This document shows, in pieces, positions 33,355 through 38,905 of a stretch of 38,905 nt of DNA (positions are counted from its first letter, which is position 1; each line of letters begins with the position of its first letter). The DNA comes from an uncultured Chlorobiaceae bacterium. GTDB taxonomy: Bacteria > Bacteroidota > Chlorobiia > Chlorobiales > Chlorobiaceae. Below the pieces are notes generated by a model that searched no databases, had not been told where the DNA came from, and was given only the letters and a program-made list of their open reading frames with translations. Made by a program: the position numbers and the translations under genes. The stretch covers positions 1 through 38,905 of the forward strand of contig CAIQGA010000096.1 of NCBI GenBank assembly GCA_903871235.1, written 5' to 3'.

Positions 33355-34176
33355 ATGATTTCACAGAAGGCAAAAATCCAGGAAGCAGTCGCCTTTATCA
33401 GAAAAAAAACATCCCTCGACTACCCTGTCGGAATTGTTCTGGGAACAGGCCTCGGTGCCCTTGTCAAGGAGATTGATATCGATTTTTCTCTCGACTACAG
33501 TGATATTCCCAACTTCCCGGTTTCAACGGTTGAAACCCACCAAGGCAAACTGATTTTCGGAACCCTTTCGGGCAAAAATGTTGTGGCCATGCAGGGTCGC
33601 TTTCACTTCTACGAAGGCTACTCCATGCACCAGATTGTCTTTCCGATCAGGGTTATGAAGCATCTCGGTGTCAAAATGCTTGGCATCACCAATGCCTGCG
33701 GTGGCCTGAATCCGGCCTACAAAAAAGGCGAAATCATGCTGATCGACGACCACATCAACCTGCTTGGCACCAACCCGCTTATCGGGCCAAACGACCCTGA
33801 AATCGGCTCACGCTTTACTGACCTCTGCGCGCCTTACTCTCCCCGCATTCTTGCCCTTGCCGAGCAGGTAGCCCTCGACCACAGAATCAAGGTGCAGCGT
33901 GGCGTTTATGTCGCACTCTCCGGCCCCTGCCTTGAGACCCGTGCTGAATACCGCATGTTACGCATCCTTGGCGCCGATGTCGTCGGCATGTCAACCGTAC
34001 CGGAGGTAATCGCCGCCGTCCACCAGGGAACTGAAGTCTTCGGTATGTCGATCATTACCGACGAGTGCTTCCCCGACTGCCTCAAATCGGTCAGCATCGA
34101 AGAGATTATTGAGGTCTCCAACCATGCCGAACCAAAAATGACCTCCATCTTCAAGTCTATTGTAGCAAACCTTTAA
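33355..34176 (+). CDS. Purine nucleoside phosphorylase family protein, possibly MTA/adenosine-accepting
   Basis: A 273-residue trimeric-type (PNP/MTAP family) phosphorylase. Landmarks: GIVLGTGLGALV (phosphate loop), GRFHFYEGYSM, ITNACGGLNPAYKKGEIMLI, LETRAEYRMLRILGADVVGM with Glu194, and MSTVPEVIAAVHQG. Where human PNP has Asn243 (SLITNKV), this protein has Asp236 (SIITDECF). Asp at this site is seen in methylthioadenosine phosphorylases and lets 6-aminopurines bind. mtnA starts 15 nt downstream, and MtnA uses the product of MTA phosphorolysis. A dual or MTA-specific role is therefore plausible; plain inosine/guanosine PNP is the default alternative. Confidence 0.88.
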   Translation: MISQKAKIQEAVAFIRKKTSLDYPVGIVLGTGLGALVKEIDIDFSLDYSDIPNFPVSTVETHQGKLIFGTLSGKNVVAMQGRFHFYEGYSMHQIVFPIRVMKHLGVKMLGITNACGGLNPAYKKGEIMLIDDHINLLGTNPLIGPNDPEIGSRFTDLCAPYSPRILALAEQVALDHRIKVQRGVYVALSGPCLETRAEYRMLRILGADVVGMSTVPEVIAAVHQGTEVFGMSIITDECFPDCLKSVSIEEIIEVSNHAEPKMTSIFKSIVANL

Positions 34177-34191
34177 TCCGAAAAAAAACCT

Positions 34192-35256
34192 ATGATAGAC
34201 GCTATCTCATTCAATAACGGCACCCTGCGTTACCTCGACCAGCGTTATCTGCCGCTGAAAGAAAATCATGTTGCAACAAAAGATTACCGGGAGGCCATAG
34301 AAGCAATCAAGACGCTTGCCGTGCGTGGCGCACCACTGATTGGCGTTGCAGCAGCCTACACCATCATCCTCGGTATCAACAGCTTCAAGGGCACTAAAGA
34401 GGAGTTTCCCCCTTTTTTCAAGGCGCTTGTAGCAGAAGTTGAAGCCTCACGCCCGACCGCCGTCAACCTCTTTTTTGCGGCGGCCCGTATGAAAAAGGTC
34501 TATAATGAAAATTTTGAGGCCGACACCATCGAAGTGCTCTTTGCAAAAATGAACGTTGCCGCCAGCAAAATTCATACCGATGAAGTTGCCAACTGCGATG
34601 CCATGTCGCGCCACGGTGTTGAGCAAATCAAGGTCGACCTGGCCCACATCCTCAAAACCCGCAAGCTCAATGTCCTGACCCACTGCAACACCGGCACCCT
34701 TGCCTGCTGTGGCACAGGTTCTGCGCTTGGCGTCATCAGGCTTGCCTGGCAGGAAGGGCTGATTGAACGCGTCATCACCTCCGAAAGCCGTCCGCTTTTA
34801 CAGGGGCTTCGCTTAACGGCCTGGGAACTTGAGCAGGATGGCATACCCTTTGTCTCCATCTCCGACTCCTCATCGGCATTTCTCATGCAGCGCGGGATGA
34901 TTGATTTCGGTATTGTCGGCGCCGACCGGATTGCTGCAAACGGCGATACGGCCAACAAGATCGGCACCTGTGCCCACGCCATCAGCGCGTTCCATCACAA
35001 CCTGCCCTTCTACATCGCCGCGCCGGTATCAACCATTGATATCACGATTCCGGACGGTACCTGCATTCCGATTGAAGAGCGCAACGCCGATGAGCTGAGA
35101 ACCATTTTTGGCACACAGGTGGCCTCGCCAACCACACCGGTGCTCAACTACGCCTTCGACGTCACCCCCGGCAAATTATTGAGGGGGATCATCACCGACA
35201 AAAAGGCCGTAGTCGGCGATTATGTAACCGGGCTTGCTGCCTTGATAGAGGAGTAA
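34192..35256 (+). CDS. mtnA: Methylthioribose-1-phosphate isomerase
   Basis: MtnA converts 5-methylthioribose-1-phosphate to methylthioribulose-1-phosphate in methionine salvage. The 354-residue protein belongs to the eIF2B-alpha-like fold and has the signature blocks VRGAPLIGVAAAY, LTHCNTGTLACCGTGSALG (catalytic Cys) and FGIVGADRIAANGDTANKIG (catalytic Asp). It follows the PNP-like gene by 15 nt, which together would form an MTA-to-MTRu-1-P module. No mtnB, mtnC or mtnD is in the window, so the later steps are elsewhere or replaced. A strong terminator follows 35 nt after the stop. Confidence 0.94.
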   Translation: MIDAISFNNGTLRYLDQRYLPLKENHVATKDYREAIEAIKTLAVRGAPLIGVAAAYTIILGINSFKGTKEEFPPFFKALVAEVEASRPTAVNLFFAAARMKKVYNENFEADTIEVLFAKMNVAASKIHTDEVANCDAMSRHGVEQIKVDLAHILKTRKLNVLTHCNTGTLACCGTGSALGVIRLAWQEGLIERVITSESRPLLQGLRLTAWELEQDGIPFVSISDSSSAFLMQRGMIDFGIVGADRIAANGDTANKIGTCAHAISAFHHNLPFYIAAPVSTIDITIPDGTCIPIEERNADELRTIFGTQVASPTTPVLNYAFDVTPGKLLRGIITDKKAVVGDYVTGLAALIEE

Positions 35257-35290
35257 GCACTGAACGTTCTGCAAACGCAAAATCTGAGAC

Positions 35291-35330
35291 GCTCACCGGG
35301 AACTTTCGAGTTCCCGGTGAGCCTCTTTTT
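35291..35330. terminator. Intrinsic terminator after mtnA, facing the toxin-antitoxin operon
   Basis: GCTCACCGGGAACT (35291-35304) pairs perfectly with AGTTCCCGGTGAGC (35309-35322) across a TTCG tetraloop and is followed by CTCTTTTTTT on the plus strand. It is an excellent terminator for the PNP-mtnA transcript. It starts 8 nt past the stop of the minus-strand antitoxin gene, where it may also stop that transcript, though the T-run on that strand is poorer. Confidence 0.95.
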
Positions 35331-35560
35331 TACGCGTACTCGAACACATCCATAGGAACTGATTTCGCCGGTTCCAGATGGCCGTGTACGATTCGTCGAA
35401 TTTTTTCTGTCGTCTCCCGGCTAAACGTTTTGTCACCACACCGAGCACACACTTTAGCAGGAATACCTTCCACCAAAACATGCTTTCCGTTGAGGTTAAA
35501 TACCTCTTCAACAATTTCTGCGCGGGCCTCGCCTGACCCGCAAATATTACAATGAAACAT
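35330..35560 (-). CDS. YgiT-type zinc-finger antitoxin
   Basis: A 76-residue protein with two CxxC pairs (MFHCNICGSG at the start and KVCARCGDKTFSRE near residue 48) forming the YgiT/MqsA-type zinc finger, then a short helical tail (TEKIRRIVHGHLEP). MqsA-like proteins bind the toxin and DNA, but this one lacks the C-terminal HTH of full MqsA, so it would pair with DUF4258 rather than MqsR. I chose ATG 35560, which has a good GAGGAGATAGGT ribosome binding site and starts 2 nt after the toxin stop; the longer frame to 35593 overlaps the toxin gene. Toxin-first order is usual for this type. Confidence 0.85.
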   Translation of the reverse strand: MFHCNICGSGEARAEIVEEVFNLNGKHVLVEGIPAKVCARCGDKTFSRETTEKIRRIVHGHLEPAKSVPMDVFEYA

Positions 35561-35562
35561 AC

Positions 35563-35880
35563 CTATCTCCTCACTGAATAGTTCTTGATCCATCTCTCCT
35601 GATCGGGCTCATAGATTGTGATAATCTTGATCAAGCCCTCGCCGGTCTCTACTCGCGTGACCTGTATGTGAACGGGTCGCCCTGACTGCATGAATCCCGA
35701 CAGAAGACAACTCGGGGCATACTTGTCATCAGGGTAATCTTCTATAATTTCTATGTTCTCTCCAATTTCCCGTATTTCACTTTCACTTATGTTGCGCTCA
35801 ACAGATCGTTTGAACGCATGATAACTGAACTCAAATTCGCCACGCGTCAAATGCTCTCGTATTTTTTCGATAGTTTTCAT
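35563..35880 (-). CDS. DUF4258-family putative toxin
   Basis: A 105-residue protein with the DUF4258 layout: FSYHAFKRSVERNISESEI (the conserved His-x-x-x-R-x-x-x-R helix), IEIIEDYPDDKYAPSCLLSG, PVHIQVTRVETGEG, and a C-terminal IKIITIYEPDQERW. DUF4258 proteins are regularly encoded immediately before YgiT-type zinc-finger proteins and are considered BECR/RelE-like RNase toxins. Activity here is inferred from family and pairing. The operon is inserted between mtnA and cydA on the opposite strand. The promoter must lie in 35881-36130, shared with cydA. Confidence 0.82.
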   Translation of the reverse strand: MKTIEKIREHLTRGEFEFSYHAFKRSVERNISESEIREIGENIEIIEDYPDDKYAPSCLLSGFMQSGRPVHIQVTRVETGEGLIKIITIYEPDQERWIKNYSVRR

Positions 35881-36132
35881 ACACGAAGGCTGGCTGCTTT
35901 ATAAAATCTGCGCTGCTCTGACGTTGTTCTTTCGAGCAAGTGGCGATCCTGCAATTACTAACTTAACAGTCAGAATACACAAAAGCCACGACAACAACAA
36001 TACACTCATGATGAGCGCTTGCGTTGAATCATGGTTCCAGCAACCCTCTATTTCACTGACAACATTCAAGAATTCTCGTTACATTCCCCTTATACATCAA
36101 ACAACGATCAAGAAAGAATACAAAAGGGCTTT

Positions 36133-37488
36133 ATGGACACACTTTTTCTGGCGCGCTTCCAGTTTGCCTTCACCTCGATTTTTCACTTCTTCTTTATCCC
36201 GCTGACGCTCGGGCTCTCCATCTTTACGGCCATTCTTGAAACTGCCTATGTGAGAACGGGCAAAAAGAGGTACCGCCAACTGACCAAATTCTGGGGCACC
36301 CTTTTTTTGATCAACTTTGCGGTCGGGGTGGTCACCGGCATTGTGATGGAATTTCAGTTCGGCATGAACTGGTCAAACTATGCCCGATTTGTCGGAGATA
36401 TTTTTGGCGTGCCGCTCGCCGTAGAGACACTCCTTGCCTTTTTCGTTGAATCAACCTTTCTTGGCCTCTGGGTTTTCGGATGGGAGAAGCTTCCCAAAGC
36501 ACTCCATGCCGCCTGCATCTGGATTGTTGCCTTTGGCTCTACCATGTCGGCCTTCTGGATTCTGGTTGCCAACTCCTTTATGCAGTCCCCCACAGGCTAC
36601 ACCATGGCCGCAGGAGCCACTCGCCCTGAACTGGTCGATATTATGGCGCTCCTGTTTAACCACAATGTGTGGCAACAGTTTCCCCACGTCCTTGCTGGCG
36701 GAATTGTCACCGCAGGATTCCTTGTGATTGCTGTCAGTTCATGGCAGTTGAGCAAAGGGGTAACAGTGCGAAATGCTTTTGAAACCTCCCTGAAGTTCGG
36801 CGCCATCTTTGCCTTTATCGGCACCATTCTGGTCATTCTGGCTGGCCACTCCCAGATGCAGAATCTTCTCAAAACCCAGCCGATGAAAGTTGCGGCGGCT
36901 GAAGCGCTCTGGGAGAGTGAAAACCCCGCAAGCTTCTCCCTCTTCACTATTGGAGATGAAGAGGGGCTCAAGGACGTTTTTTCAATACGGGTGCCGAAAC
37001 TCCTCTCCTTTCTTGCCTACAACTCCTTTGAGGGTGAAGTGAGGGGAATCAAAAACCTGCAAAAAGAGTATGAACTGCAATACGGACCCGGAAACTACAT
37101 GCCCTCCATTGTAACCGCCTACTGGAGCTTCCGCTTCATGGCCGGGTCGGGCGCGTTGATGCTCTTCATCGCTCTTTTGGCCCTCTACAAGGTGATCAAG
37201 GAGAGCTACACCTTTTCTCCGCTGGTCAGTGCCCTGCTCTTCTGGTCGATGCTGCTACCATGGATAGCCAACTCATCGGGGTGGATTCTTGCGGAGATGG
37301 GTCGTCAACCCTGGATTGTGTTTGGTCTGCTGAAAACTGAAGAGGGCATTTCACCCGCAACGGTGGTCAGCAGCACCGAGCTGATGATCTCACTTGCGCT
37401 CTTTGTAACACTCTATGCCGCGCTTGCCGTGACCGATCTGTTGCTGATGAAAAAGTATGCATCTGCGGGCATCAAGGGGGCTGAATAA
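36133..37488 (+). CDS. cydA: Cytochrome bd oxidase subunit I
   Basis: CydA carries the quinol site and the three haems of cytochrome bd, the high-affinity quinol:O2 oxidoreductase. The haem ligands are in place: His18 (FTSIFHFFFIP), His185 (WQQFPHVLAGGIVTAGF) and Met389 (GWILAEMGRQPW). It has multiple membrane helices and 451 residues; the quinol loop is short, as in many non-enterobacterial CydAs. I start at ATG 36133 (MDTLFLARF) after AAAAGGGCTTT; the longer frame to 36031 adds an unlikely tail. In an anaerobic phototroph this enzyme would remove oxygen rather than support growth. Confidence 0.94.
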   Translation: MDTLFLARFQFAFTSIFHFFFIPLTLGLSIFTAILETAYVRTGKKRYRQLTKFWGTLFLINFAVGVVTGIVMEFQFGMNWSNYARFVGDIFGVPLAVETLLAFFVESTFLGLWVFGWEKLPKALHAACIWIVAFGSTMSAFWILVANSFMQSPTGYTMAAGATRPELVDIMALLFNHNVWQQFPHVLAGGIVTAGFLVIAVSSWQLSKGVTVRNAFETSLKFGAIFAFIGTILVILAGHSQMQNLLKTQPMKVAAAEALWESENPASFSLFTIGDEEGLKDVFSIRVPKLLSFLAYNSFEGEVRGIKNLQKEYELQYGPGNYMPSIVTAYWSFRFMAGSGALMLFIALLALYKVIKESYTFSPLVSALLFWSMLLPWIANSSGWILAEMGRQPWIVFGLLKTEEGISPATVVSSTELMISLALFVTLYAALAVTDLLLMKKYASAGIKGAE

Positions 37489-37491
37489 CCT

Positions 37492-37590
37492 ATGGAAAAG
37501 AGAAGCCATGAACGTATTCTCCTGAAAAAGTATGTGATGGACAGCCTTGACACTGTTCAAGAGAAGCTCCATTACCTGATGGAAGCATAA
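37492..37590 (+). CDS. 32-residue ORF between cydA and cydB
   Basis: Three nucleotides after the cydA stop an ATG opens a 32-codon frame, MEKRSHERILLKKYVMDSLD followed by TVQEKLHYLMEA. GGGGG about 13 nt upstream could serve as a ribosome binding site. The peptide is a charged amphipathic helix with no membrane segment, so it is not CydX (a hydrophobic single-helix subunit). Its position, spacing and clean composition argue for translation, but it may be chance. No family recognised. Confidence 0.4.
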   Translation: MEKRSHERILLKKYVMDSLDTVQEKLHYLMEA

Positions 37591-37743
37591 GCCCCTCGGA
37601 AACAAAATTTTCTGCAGGATTCGTTGTACACATTTTTAATGAGAAACATAAGAGCCTCATGAAAGAAATACCGGCAGCACAGGGCGCAAACTCCGGAAAA
37701 TAAGCATACTCTGAACTAACCTGTAAAAAAGAGCATTACGACA

Positions 37744-38757
37744 ATGGATTTACAAACACTCTGGTTCATACTCATCGCATTTCTTTTCATCGGCTTTTTT
37801 GTGCTTGAAGGGTTTGATTTCGGTGTCGGAATCCTGCTCCCCTTCATGAGCCGCGACGACCGTGAACGACGCACCGTCATCAACACCATCGGCCCCTTCT
37901 GGGACGGCAATGAGGTGTGGCTTATCGCCGCTGTCAGCGGCATGTTTGCAGCATTTCCCGACTGGTATGCCACCCTCTTCAGCGCCCTCTATCTACCAGC
38001 CGTGATCATGATTGTGGCTCTTATCTTCCGAGGTGCCGCCTTTGAGTTCCGCAGCAAGCGCGACAATCCGGCATGGCGCAGTTTCTGGGACTGGAGCATT
38101 TTCGGAGGAAGCCTGATCCCTGCGCTGCTCTGGGGCATGGCCCTCGCCAATTTCATCCGGGGAGTACCCATTGACAGCTCCATGAACTCAACCGGCGGCA
38201 TGCTGAACCTCGTAAATCCCTACGCACTGCTCTGCGGCATAACCTCACTGTTGATCTTTACGCTCCACGGAGCCATCTTTCTTGCCCTCAAAACCACCGC
38301 GACTCTCCAGAAAAAAGCGATGAGCTTCGCCAAAAAGCTCTGGGCTCCGGCAACACTACTCTGCATCCTCTTCATGGCCTTTTCAAGCACCGAAACCGAC
38401 CTCGTCAGTCACCTCGGCATCAATCCCGGCGTCATTCCGATATTCAGTGTGCTTGCCCTCGTCTCGGTGATCTTTCTGCTGCAAAAAAATGCTGCTGGCT
38501 GGGCTTTTTTTATGACCTCCGTTGCCATCGCCTTCTCCACCATCACCATCTTCACGGGGCTCTACCCACGCCTGCTTGTTTCGAGCCTTAACCCGGCATG
38601 GAGCCTCACCATCTACAACAGCTCAGCATCCGATTACTCTCTCGGCCTTCTCTCTGTGGTTGCCCTTATTTTTATTCCACTTATTCTCGTCTACCAGGGA
38701 TGGAGCTACTGGGTCTTCCGCCAGCGGGTAACGGTGAATTCGGAGCTGGAGTACTGA
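37744..38757 (+). CDS. cydB: Cytochrome bd oxidase subunit II
   Basis: CydB is the second core subunit of cytochrome bd. The start MDLQTLWFILIAFLFIGFFV, then EGFDFGVGILLPF, GPFWDGNEVWLIAAVSGMFA and RGAAFEFRSKRDNPAW, are diagnostic. It has about eight membrane helices and 337 residues. It lies 255 nt after cydA, a wide gap for a cyd operon, which holds a 32-codon ORF and about 150 nt without visible features. No cydX, cydC or cydD follows in the window; the downstream DNA is a tandem repeat. Confidence 0.95.
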   Translation: MDLQTLWFILIAFLFIGFFVLEGFDFGVGILLPFMSRDDRERRTVINTIGPFWDGNEVWLIAAVSGMFAAFPDWYATLFSALYLPAVIMIVALIFRGAAFEFRSKRDNPAWRSFWDWSIFGGSLIPALLWGMALANFIRGVPIDSSMNSTGGMLNLVNPYALLCGITSLLIFTLHGAIFLALKTTATLQKKAMSFAKKLWAPATLLCILFMAFSSTETDLVSHLGINPGVIPIFSVLALVSVIFLLQKNAAGWAFFMTSVAIAFSTITIFTGLYPRLLVSSLNPAWSLTIYNSSASDYSLGLLSVVALIFIPLILVYQGWSYWVFRQRVTVNSELEY

Positions 38758-38782
38758 GGGGAGCCACCCAGAGAGCGCTCAC

Positions 38783-38905
38783 GGTCACCTTCACAGGGCT
38801 TCACACATGGAGGGCTCGAGGTCACCTTCACAAGGCTTCACAAATGGAGGGCTCGAGGTCACCTTCACAAGGCTTCACAAATGGAGGGCTCGAGGTCACC
38901 TTCAC
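38783..38905. repeat. 37-bp tandem repeat, three full units and a partial, cut by the window end
   Basis: Units at 38783-38819, 38820-38856 and 38857-38893 are each 37 bp, starting GGTCACCTTCACAAGGCTTC; a fourth begins at 38894 and runs off the window. Units 2 and 3 are identical; unit 1 differs at two positions. There are no spacers, so it is not a CRISPR array. 37 is not a multiple of three and the array lies 25 nt after the cydB stop, so it is non-coding. Each unit contains the near-repeat CTTCACA twice. Confidence 0.95.

Noticed and set aside
37492-37590. CydX subunit of cytochrome bd
   Set aside because: CydX is a single hydrophobic membrane helix; this peptide is charged and amphipathic with no membrane segment.
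38783-38905. CRISPR array
   Set aside because: The 37-bp units follow each other directly with no unique spacers, and no cas gene is near.

Overview
The window looks like chromosomal DNA of a green sulfur bacterium (Chlorobiaceae, Chlorobium/Pelodictyon type). This is an inference from protein flavour and gene mix: a hypABFCDE set, an arsenite-oxidase-like molybdoenzyme beside its cofactor genes, a short CydA, and generally weak Shine-Dalgarno sequences. No rRNA, tRNA, chlorosome or photosystem gene is present to prove it.

Layout. (1) 1-5039 is an eroded accessory region. It holds a truncated unknown gene, a frameshifted membrane protein, the deletion-fused remains of an AAA ATPase/RloB-like pair, a C-terminal scrap of a Lon-like (BrxL-like) protease, a retropepsin-like gene pair, a 213-bp element bounded by perfect 17-bp inverted repeats, a RelE-type toxin-antitoxin pair and a HipBA pair with dyad operators. 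(2) 5040-11158, minus strand, is a complete [NiFe]-hydrogenase maturation operon in the order hypA-hypB-hypF-hypC-hypD-hypE, with no hydrogenase structural gene. (3) 11319-19432 is a molybdenum cofactor region: a moaC-mog fusion, moeA, a mobB-mobA fusion, a Rieske plus molybdopterin oxidoreductase pair (AioBA-like), moaA, and a convergent MOSC-domain gene. (4) 19601-25641 carries pyrB, a DUF1207-like exported protein, a beta-barrel porin, a universal stress protein, an MFS transporter with an extra periplasmic loop, and a two-helix membrane protein. (5) 25744-35256 is a mostly co-oriented housekeeping run: uvrC, a TPR protein, aroE, lspA, tatD, a YfgM-like protein, a cyclophilin, yggS, a purine nucleoside phosphorylase and mtnA. 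(6) 35330-35880, minus strand, is a DUF4258/YgiT-type toxin-antitoxin pair. (7) 36133-38757 is cydA, a 32-codon ORF and cydB, followed by a 37-bp tandem repeat that runs off the end of the window.

How the parts work together. The Moco genes supply a cofactor whose only visible client is the AioA-like enzyme encoded among them. That enzyme keeps three of the four residues expected to hold arsenite but has Trp at the position of the conserved His, so its substrate is open. The PNP-like enzyme next to mtnA has Asp where 6-oxopurine-specific PNPs have Asn, which suggests it does the methylthioadenosine phosphorolysis step that feeds MtnA. The accessory left end looks like a former defence locus now occupied mainly by toxin-antitoxin systems.
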